Source: Austropuccinia psidii (taxonomy: Eukaryota > Basidiomycota > Pucciniomycetes > Pucciniales > Sphaerophragmiaceae). From it: a DNA stretch of 64,000 nt. A model generated the notes under the pieces. It was not told the DNA's origin and did not search any database. It saw only the letters and a list, made by a program, of their open reading frames with translations. The position numbers and the translations under genes were made by a program. The stretch spans positions 1,781,592 to 1,845,591 of the forward strand of contig JALGQZ010000007.1 of the NCBI GenBank assembly GCA_023105745.1, given 5' to 3'. Shown piece after piece: positions 34,904 through 45,836 of this stretch (its first letter is position 1; the number at the start of each line of letters is the position of its first letter).

Positions 34904-35950
34904 ACTTTGTGAAGCTTGGAAATAATTTTTAAAATTTTTGATAAAGAGATTTTAGCAAAGCTTAACAATTCTGAGTATATAAAAAAAAGCTGGGTAGAGA
35001 GATTTTAAAATTAAGAGAGTCACAAAAGACCATTATTGGTCTAGAAAGTATTAATAAAGGCAATTTTTCTTTTGACGCAAATTTGTGCAAGAATTGAGTC
35101 TAAAGTTACCTTACTCAATCAACCATATGACAATTCTATTTCTTTTATTACTAAAAAATCAAGAGAATCAAGAATACAAGTACAGAACTTGGAAAATTGA
35201 ACTGGTCACAATGCAGCTCTTTTCCAAGAAAAATTGGAAAAAAGTGATAAAGCAAGGCTTGAATTGAAAAAAGATATTCAATCAAGTATTAATAATATAT
35301 CACTGAAGAATGAATTGCCAAGACAGTCCACACCAATTCTTGGCCGAAATGTGCTGAACTTGAACAATGATTTACATCATACAGTTTCAAGTAATGCAGA
35401 AGGGGAGACTGCTTGTAATTTTGAATACATTACAAGATTAGAGGAATGGCAAACCTTCAGTGGTGAAAGAGAATATAATCACATGCAATTTATGAAAACA
35501 ATTGATATGTTCAAAGAAGACTTTAACATACCAGATGAATACATAAGTGCCAGATTACACTCATTTTTTACCAAATCAGAAAAAAAATGGTATTACAAAA
35601 TGAGACAGGACCATGGTAAACATTCTTGGACTTGGTGGAAAGAACAAGTTATTTCCAAATGGGAAAATGATTTCTGGAGATTTAAGATTGAAAATTCCTT
35701 TTAAGAATCCATCTTTAATGTTGAAAGGGACAGGCCCATGTCCAGGTTTCTTAAGAATAAGGTCAGATTAACTGCCCTTCATACTGATATGTCTGAAACA
35801 ATGATAGATAAAAGGATATTAAAGAAATGTGGTGGTGACCTTGATAATGCTATAAGAAGAAGATGTATTGAGCCTTTCCTTACAGAAGATTATATCAATG
35901 CCATAGAAGACATTACAACCAGAAAGAAGATTGGTATAAACCCCCAATAG
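34904..35950 (+). pseudogene. element A: Gag capsid remnant
   Basis: From about 35234 one frame reads KSDKARLELKKDIQSSI, LEEWQTFSGEREYNHMQF, IPDEYISARLHSFF, KKWYYKMRQDHGKHSWTWWK and, after an in-frame TAA (35702-35704), FLKNKVRLTALHTDM and KRILKKCGGDLDNAI. This is the capsid domain seen in B and G. The sequence stops before a zinc knuckle. Between 34904 and 35234 there are frameshifts. Confidence 0.75.
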
Positions 35951-36149
35951 ATAACAAGACTAGTGATGTGGTATACCTGTACCAGTTTGGATTAATGGAC
36001 AAACTAAGCAGGAATATTTTTCAATTTTCTTTAGTTCTCTTCCAATATATTATAGTATTCATTTCTTTTCAAAATATATTACAAGAAGAACTAACACCAT
36101 TAAAACCCAATAAATACCCTTTGTTAATAAATTAACTATACAATTATGA

Positions 36150-38890
36150 TGTGACACCCCAATGTACCACCCAGATGAGATTAAATTTCAAGGGATTGGT
36201 TGACCTAAAAAAAATATTTTTATATATATTTTCATTTATTAATTTATTTTACTTCAGCTTTATTTAAATATTGTGGATAGTAAAAAATCAACAAACATAT
36301 ACTACAGCACAGAAGGTCCTAGTTACAATGAGGATGGATGGAATTAAATTTCAGGGCAGAGTTGTAGCATAATAGGGGTCATAAATATTAATTGGAAGTT
36401 CATTTATATATCAAAAAGGTAGAATTGGGTATTTAGATGAAAATTAGTCTTTCTATTAATTTTGAGAGGGAAATGAATATTAAATTTAGAGGGTTAAATC
36501 TAGGAGAAGTGTTAAATTAAGGCTTAGGACATAATTGAAACAGGGAAGTACAGGTGTATTGTATTCTCTGACTCCTTTGCGGAATTCTATAATTACAAAA
36601 AGGAGTTTAACAGATTTAAAAACTTAGTAATAAATTTATGATCATGATAAGGTGGTCATTGTGATTTTAGAAGGAAGAAATTCAGCATTTAGGGTGCAGA
36701 GAGATGGTAAAATGGTGTGAAATGCGAAAGAAAATAGGCTAGGAAGAAGAGATAAACATCAGAGATATCACAGAAGTATTACAGAAAGTTCAGAGCAAGA
36801 TTTAAGAGGTTTCACATTGGTGTACTGTAATACAGCTACAGTTACAGGACATCTACTTACAGAGAAAGACAGAATGATACAGGAAAACTAGGATTACTAA
36901 TCATGGAGATAAGGATCCCAGGAAACTCAATTGATTACATAATCAATGGTTTGAACCTTTGAGATATGAACACATACCCAAAAAGGTCACAAGAATTATT
37001 TAAAATAATTATACATTAAAAATAATTACCTTAAAGCTACAAAAATGCCATAAATTGGCATAAAACTTGGTTTAACTTAAAAGCCAATGAATAAAAATTT
37101 GAAATGAACTGTACCATTGGATTCCCCATGGTAAAATACACATATACCATTTTTATGGCATATCTGTAAAGTCAATATTTAATGAGTTATAAGTAATAAT
37201 ACCTTATAAAAAACATAAATCCTTAATTATTTCAAATACCAATGTAACAACATGTAAAATAAATGGTACCATTTGATTCTCCATAAACATCCACACATAA
37301 AACAATTAAGAAGCTAATCTCCAAAGTCAATACTTAAGGAGTTAAGCTGAATATATGCACTTTTTTGGTCAACACATATATTCAAGGATTTTAGCTAATA
37401 TATTTTGAAATATGCATGATAGAGTGATGAACTAACAATAAAGTCATCATGTAATTACTGTGGGAGTACAGAAATGAACTTTATTTCACAAGTTATAATC
37501 AAGGTTAAAACCTGTAAGGGATTATTGATTAAAATCAATAGAGCTGTTGACCACTTTGTTGTGAAAGTGGTCCAAACTTAACAAAAAGTAGACAGTTAGA
37601 TTCTACTAGTTCATTCGTGAAGAGTGATGTATTTTTATTATAATATTCAAGGTATAAACACTTGAAATCATGTTTTGAAGTTTAAAATATTAAATTTCAA
37701 CAGAAAAGATGAGTTACAAGAAAAATAATCAAAAATAGAGTTTTGATGATGTAATAAAATGCTCTTGGAATAATAATAATGTTATGCCAAGCTATTAGAA
37801 TTCACTCTCTGAATTGATGTAGCGTGTAAAACTTAAACGTTATTAAGGATCAAAGTTTGAGCTTAATTTGATCATTCATGATCACTCATTGTGACTTTAA
37901 ATTAAGTTTAACAGTCATATGAGTGATAAAATTGGTTAATACTGTTAGTTTATGATTAAAACTAATAAAGTACACAAAATTTGTTGTTCTGACAAGCCTT
38001 GACGTCACCAAACCTAGAGTTATAGTGATAACTCTTAATGATGGCATAATAATGAGATAATATGGTTTGATCATGATGTAATCATCACCAAACCTTGAAA
38101 TATTGATCAATTCAAGTGGATATGATCAGTGCACATCTACTAGAAGCCTGTTGGAATCTAGGAGGGAGGTATTTACTATAAATAGAGCTCTTTTTACTCT
38201 GTTTTCCCCTCAGATGCTTACAAAACATTAAATCATTAAATAAAAAGGTAGTTTCTTTATTCTTTATATATAAAACTTTTATATTACTAAAGACCAAAGA
38301 TAATCTTATGATAATCTTCATCTTTGACATGATTATTGCAATTATTTAATTGTTTCATTTAAATTTCTCTGAAAAACCTCAATTCCACGTAAAACCAAGA
38401 AAATTTGTAATTTCTCTTAAATTTTATTGTAACTATAATTTAAATAAGTTGTATTTACATTTCTAGGCGTAAAATTATTCAAAATTATTATATTAAGCAT
38501 TAAAAGTAGGTTATTTCTCTTATTATAATGATTTTTCTCTATTATTACTTTTAATAATTCTATAATTGATATAAGTAGTATTTATATTAATTTATACCCT
38601 TAATATTGGTAATAGTATTGTTATTAATTGTTTTTTATTAATAAAAAACAATTTTTTAAGCCTTTATTATTTGTTGGTAACAATAATATAGTGCTTTTAA
38701 ATATATTAATTCTCTTATACTAATCCATTTATTTTATATATATTATTATATTTATTTAATAATATAATTATTTTACTCCATAATTATAATAATTATTTTT
38801 ATCTTATTTATTTCATTTATAAGGACATTCATAGTACAATAGGTAAAATATTAGTAATTTTTACTTATTGTTTCATAGTCAAACCTTACA
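36150..38890 (+). repeat. 5' LTR B (about 2.7 kb)
   Basis: From TGTGACACCCCAATG to CAAACCTTACA, directly followed by the primer-site motif. It has a strong TATA box near 38177. Such a length is well above the usual few hundred bases. Open frames inside (37886-38110, 38112-38330) are not considered genes. Confidence 0.7.
38177..38185 (+). promoter_or_regulatory. TATA box of LTR B
   Basis: TATAAATAG followed by AGCTC, about 700 bp before the LTR end. Placed as expected for the U3/R boundary of a long LTR. Confidence 0.55.
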
Positions 38891-38892
38891 TT

Positions 38893-38908
38893 TGGGGGCC
38901 TGGCCGTG
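38893..38908 (+). promoter_or_regulatory. candidate primer-binding site of element B
   Basis: TGGGGGCCTGGCCGTG, two bases after the LTR. Starts with TGG as expected for pairing with a tRNA CCA end. The implied tRNA would have C at position 73, as eukaryotic tRNA-Pro has. Confidence 0.55.
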
Positions 38909-39384
38909 ATATTTCCTCTAAAAGACCTTTAAAAAGATTCTAATTGGGTTTATCCAATAATAAATTATAACTATAATCATAAGGTTATATAATAATTTTA
39001 TATTTATTGATTTTAAATACTATTGAGGCATTTGGAAAGCAATTGTACTGTCTTACACGTGGTTTTTCACATCCTTAGACTTACAAGAACTTTCTTTGAG
39101 TGACTCTAGTAATTAAAAAAGATATTTTATAATATAAAAATAATTTTACATTATAAATTAATTTTATAAAAGAATCATATTCATTTTTATTTTATTCTTT
39201 AAAAATAAAGACATAAAAAATAATAAAAACCAATAAAAAAGTTATTTTATTCATTTTAAATTCCTTTCTTTAATTATTTTCACTTTTAAAAGATATAAAA
39301 GGAATTTTTACTCAGAAAATTGCCATATCTTACCAAAAATAACACTTTTTATATAAAAGACCTATATTTATTTGTCATTTTTAG

Positions 39385-39537
39385 TGTTTGAAGACAATTT
39401 AACAGAGGAAAACCAAACCACTGTTGAAAGATTGGTGGAAGAAAGTTGTCAAAGTTCTCCAACACCAACATTAATCACTAAGAAAAAGAAAGCCAAGAAA
39501 TTGGACTTTCCAGGACCCACTATTCAGGACTCTGAAG
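39385..39537 (+). CDS. element B: ORF-X exon 1
   Basis: Begins after an acceptor-like CATTTTTAG (39376-39384 area) and reads EDNLTEENQTTVERLVEES, then SPTPTLITKKKKAKKLDFPG and PTIQDSEG. A strong donor GAAG|GTGAGT follows at 39538, leaving one base of the next codon. Without splicing the frame ends at 39566. An ATG-bearing first exon has not been located. Confidence 0.6.
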
Positions 39538-39614
39538 GTGAGTACCTCATTTATAAATTGCCATAAGAAGAATTCCTGTTCTGAAATCCTCTTATTTCTT
39601 ATTTTTCTTATAAT

Positions 39615-41337
39615 ATGACTACCAGAAGAGGCTCCCAATACTCCATCCAATTAGATGGAGCTGGACTCAGAGGTAGAATTGATTCCTCAAAAGGGAAAAG
39701 GAAGGGAAATATCCCTAGTGGAACAGAATCCACACAAGGAAGTGCCTTATCCCAAAGGCAAGTCCCAGAAATGCCCATGATATCTGAACCAGAATTGGAA
39801 CTAAGTATGAGTGACTCAAACAGGTACAAATCACATTCAGAGGGCTCAAATAGACATTTACATGAGCCAGCACAAACAGCACTACACAGTGTACAAAGAC
39901 AAGGATTGGGAAATGTTTCCCCAAATACACCAAGGAGTGATGAACTCCTGGAACATCCTGAAAAAGTTCCTCGAAGAGGAGGAAATAGTGAGATACTCCA
40001 ATGGATGGAATCCACTATCATCCAAACCTCAAATCAAAAAGATCAAGGAGTACCATTCCAAAAAGAAGGAGGCATCCAAGGAAGAAGCCCCAGTAGCTTC
40101 TACCTGCAAGCCCCAAGCCAACCCACTTCCCCAAGAAGGGAAGAAGAACAAGAAAAAGAATTGGAGAAAACCATATTCCCCAAGCTACAGGATCCCCAAA
40201 ATCCAAAAAGATGGCATGGACAATGTCTTCAACATGGCCAGAACTTTGATGGAATTCAAAGACAAAGAGGAGCAAAGAATGAGACAACCCCATTTCCCAA
40301 AGAAATAAACTTGTCTCCTGATGTTGTAAATACTTTAACAGAGCTTGAAAATAGTATTTTACCTCTTAAAGACATTAAAAATAGTTTATTATCTTTCCAA
40401 GAAATAAATAATAACTTATCATCTTTAACAAAACTTGTTGTACAAAATAAAAAAGAAAGTGATAACATAAAATTTATGATTGAAAATAATAAACCAAAAG
40501 TATTAATTGATAATACTCAGAAATTAATACAAGGACAACAAGAGTTGTACAAATACATAAGTGATATCAAAGAAAAAACTTTGACAATCAATTATGACAT
40601 GATTATTGATAATCTTACAGAAAAATTAAACAAATTAAGCATTTATGTAGAAAGATTTGAAGAAAAGACTTCATCACACCAAAAATTACTTTTGGACCAT
40701 GTGGAAAAAAGTGATGAAGCAAGAATGCATCTGAAAGATGACATTCAAAGTGAAATAAGGCTTATCCCTGAAAAAATGGATAAAATTAATGAGGATAACT
40801 CAAATGTGCCAAAGTTATCAACACCATTTTCTCACATAAGAAGCCCTGTTAAACAAAAAGAGGAGTTAACAAATCCATTCATAACAGACTTAAGTCAACA
40901 AGACAATAACCAAGTCTTAATGGAGGAAGCACCTCAATTAAAAGAATGGCCAACATTCACAGGAGAAGGTGAATATGACCACATGTCATTTATCAAAACA
41001 ATTGACATGCTAAAAGAAGATTATGCCATACCAGATGAATTAATCACTGGAAGATTACATTCATTATTTGAAGAATATGCAAAAAGATGATATTATGGCA
41101 TAAGGCAAACAAATGGCAAAAATAGCTGGTCTTGGTGGAAACAAGAAATAATCACCAAGTGGGCTACTGATGCCTGGAGGTAAAAGATAGAAAATGCATT
41201 TGAAAATTATTTCTTTAACCCAGACAAAGACAAAAATTTAACTTGGTTCTTAAAACAAGTTGAAAGACTCAATGCATTGTACCCAGAAATGTCACAAAAA
41301 ATGGTGCACATGAAAATACTTAAGAAATGTGGAGTAG
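39615..41337 (+). pseudogene. element B: Gag
   Basis: A 491-codon frame starts at the ATG at 39615 (MTTRRGSQYSIQLDG), inside the ORF-X intron and 11 bases before its acceptor. Residues 1-230 are low complexity. Residues 235-400 are coiled-coil-prone (LTELENSILPLKDIKNSLL). The capsid block begins LKEWPTFTGEGEYDHMSF and IPDELITGRLHSLF. A TGA at 41088-41090 replaces a residue in the EYAKR-YYGIR block, after which the frame continues to KILKKCG. There is no zinc knuckle because of truncation. Confidence 0.78.
39626..40308 (+). pseudogene. element B: ORF-X exon 2, in the +1 frame relative to gag
   Basis: Splicing from 39537 to 39626 (acceptor GACTACCAG) gives EEAPNTPSN, a TAG, then MELDSEVELIPQKGKGR and, after more stops near 39780-39808, a clean 165-codon stretch (39811-40308). 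That stretch contains DWEMFPQIHQGVMNSWN, VRYSNGWNPLSSKPQIKKIK, a Lys-rich basic patch (GKKNKKKNWRK) and YRIPKIQKDGMDNVFNMART. All of it overlaps gag in another frame. Rich in basic and acidic residues; might bind RNA or Gag, but its function is unknown. Confidence 0.6.
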
Positions 41338-41399
41338 GGGGAGTCCAATCTTCATCACAGATTTTGACAGTTGATTTTGAAAGTGGCCAAGGACCTGGA

Positions 41400-41785
41400 T
41401 AACAGAAATTGATTCCAGGTGCTCACAAAGTGGCCACGGTGATGTTTTGAAAGATTGTAGACCCCTCAGGGAAGTACACACCAGGAGAGGAACTTACTTT
41501 TGGTAGTTACCAATCCCGCCATGGCCATAAATAATGAAGAATCTTGATAAATGAATGTGTTGAACAGATAATAACTTGGGAAGGAAAATAAGAAAGGAAT
41601 GGTCCATTTCCCCAAGTGGAAATGGCCATAAATTGGAATTGATGTTGAAAGCCAGGCCAGAAGATTTGTGTCCAAATTGCAAAGTGCTCACAGAGTGGCC
41701 AAGGTGATACTTACAGCAGAAAAGAGTAGAATACCCCTAAAGGTTCATACCAGCAGTGGGACTTACTTTTGGTAATTCCTCTCCC
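41400..41785 (-). repeat. 265-bp duplicated unit in the 3' tail of H
   Basis: Blocks GTGCTCACARAGTGGCCAMG (41419 and 41684), ACTTACTTTTGGTA and CCATGGCCATAA/AAGAACCATAA recur with a 265-bp period. The upper copy includes a purine-rich GGTGGGGAGAGG on the minus strand, a possible polypurine tract. Confidence 0.65.
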
Positions 41786-43457
41786 CACCAAGAACCATAA
41801 AAATTCAAGCTTTTGAAGAATTGGGTCCTGGCTTGTCAGGATACAAAGAATGGAGATCTTTGACAAGATCAGGACAATTCTTGAGGTTTTCGGCTGGTTC
41901 TCAAGTGGATCTTTCTGGGTCTTTACTGAAACCTTTCCATTCCACCAGATACCATAATTTCCTCCTCTTGAGCTTTGAATCCAGTACTTGAGAGACTTCC
42001 CATTCTTCTTCTTCTTAAATGGTGATTGGAGGAGGAGGCTCTTGATGCCCATTTGGGATTGTTGAGGTCTTGCCTGGTTCCAGAAGGGAAATATGGAAGA
42101 CTGGAGGATGGATTTCTATTGAGATGGAAGCTTGAGGTGGTAAGCATGGGTACTGACTTTCTTCAAGATTGGAAAAGGACCCAACCATCTTTCAGACAGT
42201 TTTTTGGTGGGTCTGGTTGATTTGATGTTCTTGGAGGAAAGCCATACCATGTCACCAGGATTGAAAACAGGTGGACTTGCTCTACTTTTATCTGCATACC
42301 TCTTAAACCGGTTTATGGTAACTTCAAGTTCTCTCTTGACATCTTTCTGTACTGATTGGATTTTTGTTGATAACTTTCCAGCAGGAGTATCTTGAGTGAT
42401 GTGAACTGAGTCAAAATGAGGATCTCTTCCATAAACAGTGAAAAACGGTGATTGCTTGGTTGAAGAGTGATCAGAATTATTGTAGGCAAATTCAGCCAGA
42501 GGGAGCCAGGTGTTCCAATCATCTTGATTATAACTGACATACATCCGAAGATACTGTTCTGGTATCTGATTTAACCTCTCTGTCTGTCCATCAGTTGAAA
42601 AATCTCTTTAAATCTTGAGCTGCTGAAAAAGATTGGTCCAGAAGGAAGAAACAAAGAGAGGACCTCTATCACTGACAATTCTTGAAGGAAGGCCATGCTT
42701 TTAAAAGATATTCTTGATGAATAAATGGGCCAAATCTAGTAAAGTGATTGAAGACATTGTTGGAATAAAAACCACCATTTTCCAGAATCTGTCCACTATG
42801 ACAAGGATTGAGTAGAATGAATTGGACAGTGGCAGTTGGGTGATGAAGTCCATTGAAAGACAGATCCAAGGACCATTTGGAATTGGAAGAGGTTTGAGGA
42901 GTCCAAACTTCTTATGATGGATATTCTTGTTTCTTGAACACTGTTGACAAGATGAGACATAATCCTTGATGAATTGAGTCCTGCCGGACCAGTGGAAATC
43001 ACGCTTGACAAGTTTGAGAGTCTTCTCTTGGCCAGGGTTTCCAGCTAGAGGAGAGTCATGATGCTTTTGAAGAATTCTGAGTTTGATTGTGGGGTCATTT
43101 GGGACCACCACCCGATCTTTGAAGAGAAGAAGTTGGGAAGAGGAATCAAGAGAATAATCCTGAATGGATTTACCTTTGCCCAATTCTTCAAGGATACTTC
43201 TGTACTGAGGATCTTTCTATAATTTGTTCTGAATTGAGTCAATCAAATTTGAAAAAGATTCCACCTTGACTGCAAAATACCTTGAGGGTTGAACTTCATC
43301 TTTCTTAATGAGTTGTTGAAAATTCATTGGATTCTTGCTGATGAAATCCTCCCCCCTCTCTGGATATATGTCATCCCAACGTGATAAGGCATCTGGAAGA
43401 GTAGCTAGGTGGCCAGGGCGGTAAGTGATTAAGAAATGGAATTCAGCCCAGCGGGCT
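41763..43457 (-). pseudogene. element H: RNase H end, integrase and chromodomain
   Basis: Minus-strand frames read ITYRPGHLATLPDALSRW (RNase H end), then an H2C2 integrase zinc finger in KHHDSPLAGNPGQEKTLK..CQQCSRN. The core follows: Asp in SLSMDFITQL, Asp in [12 protein letters not shown] and Glu in DGQTERLN. Next are AEFAYNNSDHSSTKQSPF and the SH3-like GPFPILKK block. The chromodomain reads LWYLVEWKGFSKDPERST, then a stop at 41901-41903 where the family has Trp, then EPAENL. Chromodomains target integration to heterochromatin. Stops and frameshifts near 43220, 42700, 42605 and 42115 disable it. Confidence 0.88.
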
Positions 43458-44391
43458 TGTCAGCCTGTGACTCAAAACCAGAGCACAAGCATGACAGCCA
43501 AAATACCATAAACCAATGGTATAGCCAAGATACCACCAAAACATGGAGCTGAGCCAAATTAGCTCAAAAGGTATCAAAAAAAAGAGGAAACTCACCTGTT
43601 TCTGAAAATATAAGTCCCATCACCATAGGACAAGAAATAACAAAGTTATTCCTGCTCAAAGTTATTGCTGAGCATAAACCTTAATTTTCACCTCTCATCT
43701 AAAATCTAGAAGGAGAGGCTTAACCCCATCAAATGGGTATTCAAAATGAAGCTCTAAGCCAGGGCTATCTAATGGTGCTAGCCAAACTGAGCTAGCACCA
43801 GTATTACTTGAGTTATGGTCAAATTCAGACCAAATAAGGGTGAACAAAACATTCACCTCTCATCTAACTTTTACAGTTTTAGTGTGAGATACCTAAAGTG
43901 GGGTCTTTTTGGAAAGAGCACAATCAGGGCTATCTGATGGTGCCATCCATTTCCTCATAGCTCAACTACAACAGAGGTTATTGGCCAAACAAGCTTAATA
44001 CAGCCTTTGCCCAGACCATGCCAATGTACAAAAATACTTGTACATGGGATAACTTTGTCATATTTAATGATAACCATGTCAAGTTGGGTACCATTGTGTA
44101 GAGCTCATACAGAGCTATTCAATGAATCAACTTTGAGCTTGATATCTCAAAAACTGACAGAGTTATGACTATTTTAAGGTCAAAATCCCACCTGCTGTCA
44201 GATACAGCCTTACCATGGGATAATATCCCTTAACCATGAATATGAGGTGTCAAATAGACAAAGAAGCATGTTTTTACTTCAATACCTCATATGTCAGTCA
44301 ATACTGGGGTCCCATACAGTTTCTGTACAGCATTCTACGCGTCATACACGTCAGAATCAGGCTGTGAGGTCCCCAGATGAAAATTTTCACC

Positions 44392-44449
44392 CTGTATTGG
44401 TGAAATCCGCCCAGATGTGGTTTCAAAACCACATCTGAGCCCAATACAG
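44392..44449. repeat. nested hairpin in the LTR of element G
   Basis: Outer arms CTGTATTGG and CCAATACAG (9 bp) enclose a 26-bp inverted repeat with arms CAGATGTGGTTT and AAACCACATCTG around a CA centre. Both are perfect and are kept in the right LTR (52651-52708). They lie about 100 bp upstream of the TATA-like sequence. Confidence 0.85.
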
Positions 44450-44550
44450 AGTATACAGGCTGTTTGCAAACCACAAGCCTGTCATAGAGAGTGAAAAATA
44501 TTCACTTCCTCTACGTGGAAAGGTCTAGCAGCCTTTCCCCCTCAATTTCA

Positions 44551-44560
44551 GGATAAAAGG
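44551..44560 (+). promoter_or_regulatory. TATA-like element of element G LTR
   Basis: GGATAAAAGG; the same sequence is at 52810-52819 in the other LTR. Position about 330 bp from the LTR end. Confidence 0.45.
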
Positions 44561-44891
44561 AGGGCTTTTCACAGCCAAAAACCTTTCCTCATCCTGCTCT
44601 TGAATAACCTACGTAGTAAACTGTCAAAAACAGTTTTACTCTTGGTTAATAATCAGGTATAATTATAAGTTTTAATTATTGTAGTCTTTTATTATTGTAA
44701 CCCAACAGATAAAGCTGCACCCAGGGCTTTCAACAGCGCTCACCACCACTATAACCACTATAGTAAAGCCCTTTAAATTTATTTTTAATCATCTCAAAAC
44801 CTTCTTAAAGCATTTTTTACCGTGTCACAAACATAGTTTGAGTTGTAAATAGCCTACATTACCACTCTTTCATAGTTTCATCCTGACATTT

Positions 44892-44907
44892 TGGGGGCCT
44901 GGCCGTG
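44892..44907 (+). promoter_or_regulatory. candidate primer-binding site of element G
   Basis: TGGGGGCCTGGCCGTG, three bases after the LTR; identical over 16 bases to the site in element B although flanking leaders differ. Confidence 0.55.
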
Positions 44908-45486
44908 TTTTAAAGCTTTTTTTTTTTTGGACCTTATAAGTAAGTCTTTTCTCTCTTTATGACTTATTAACCAGTGTTTTATCTTTTTTTTAGGCGTAAT
45001 TTCTCTATTTAAAAATATATTTTATATATATTTATCTTTCTTTATATATATACTCATATTATAAGAGTATTTTTCACGTGGCTAATACCCACTGAATATA
45101 ACTATTTTTGGCGTGTTTTGTATATAAACACATAAGCCATCAATAAGTCCTGTATTCTTGACTGAATAAGGACACCTCTGACTGAAAAACCATCAGTTGA
45201 GGCGTGGATAAAGTGTATTGTTAACTCAATAACACTTATACAAAAACCACTTGTACAGAATACACTTGAAAACCACAAGTGTATCTGTGGGATACTGGCA
45301 CACAAACAGTGTGACAGGGTACCAAAAGCTGTAATTCTGACGTGGAATTGTTGATTCAATTACACTGTCATTATACAGGGCACATTGTAGTAACATACAA
45401 GCCCAGAGGCCAATCTTAGACATGCAAAACCAGCATTTTTAAGAAGTCTTAACTGACATAAGTCCTCCCTTTTCTGCCTTGATTTC
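44908..45486. other. leader of element G
   Basis: Untranslated leader containing a donor-like TATAA|GTAAGT near 44937 and an acceptor-like CTTGATTTCAG at about 45479-45488. A first leader intron is therefore possible, which would join a short 5' exon to ORF-X exon 1. Confidence 0.4.
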
Positions 45487-45487
45487 A

Positions 45488-45788
45488 GTGGAAGAGAATT
45501 ATATCCCACTTGAGACCCAGTCACAGGCCAACACACCAGTGACACCCTCAGAACCAGAGGGCAGCAAGGGCAAAGGAAAGAGGCACAGTGAAGGTCTCAT
45601 CACAGCCAAGAAGTGGACACCAATAGCCACTCAGAGAAGTAGAAAACCACGAAACTCTGCATCCATACAAGGTAAACCAACCTTAACCACTTGTACAGGA
45701 AAGATTACAATTATTAACCCAGTTGTAACTTCCAAAGGCAAACTGCCCAAGTTAGCAGACAATAAATTTGTACAAGGCACAGTAAAAG
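45488..45788 (+). CDS. element G: ORF-X exon 1
   Basis: An open exon in one frame reads VEENYIPLETQSQANTPVTP, then HSEGLITAKKWTPIATQR and KLPKLADNKFVQGTVK. It is followed by a donor AAAG|GTAAAT at 45789, one base into a codon as in A and B. Unspliced, it ends at 45794-45796. The LIT-KK block is shared with B and A. No ATG lies at its start, so translation may begin in an upstream exon or downstream. Confidence 0.6.
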
Positions 45789-45836
45789 GTAAATAACCTA
45801 AGAACATAAAGTTTTTGACTGCTTGCAAACACTGAT

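Larger units (their letters stand above)
30808..36149 (+). mobile_element. gypsy element A: 5' LTR, primer site, ORF-X exon and gag remnant
   Basis: A plus-strand gypsy-type element that keeps only its 5' half. It comprises LTR A (30808-33431), a conserved primer-site motif, an upstream exon, decayed ORF-X and gag to about 35950, and no protease, RT or integrase. The internal part is related to elements B and G at the protein level. It ends where LTR B begins (36150), so B probably inserted into or next to its truncated end. Confidence 0.75.
36150..41337 (+). mobile_element. gypsy element B: 5' LTR, primer site, ORF-X and gag, truncated
   Basis: LTR B (36150-38890) followed by primer site, ORF-X exon 1, the overlapping ORF-X/gag region and most of the capsid domain. 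The capsid frame ends KILKKCG at about 41335, where unrelated sequence (the tail of element H) begins, so the protease-to-integrase part and the 3' LTR are gone. The gag family resembles one I recall from A. psidii. Confidence 0.78.
41340..43457 (-). mobile_element. chromovirus H, 3' half (right half at 53148-57753)
   Basis: This minus-strand gypsy element is split at RNase H by element G. The left piece holds the rest of RNase H, the integrase, the chromodomain and the 3' noncoding tail. The right piece holds gag, protease and RT. The two meet exactly at the GGGCT target duplication, and the protein reads CQARWAEFHF across the empty site. The 3' LTR was not identified; the tail abuts truncated element B. 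Confidence 0.85.
43458..44888 (+). repeat. 5' LTR of element G
   Basis: From TGTCAGCCTGTGACTC to CATCCTGACA. Contains two strong inverted repeats (43773-43800 and 44392-44449) and a TATA-like GGATAAAAGG at 44551-44560 followed by the likely start region. The small frame at 44247-44438 also exists in the other LTR and is not a gene. Confidence 0.93.

Noticed and set aside
44247..44438. 63-codon plus frame, repeated almost identically at 52506-52697
   Set aside because: It lies inside the two LTRs of element G, so the repetition is explained; no protein similarity.
43458..44888. repeat-induced point mutation (RIP) signature
   Set aside because: LTR differences by eye include transversions and only some CpG-type transitions, with no dense C-to-T bias.
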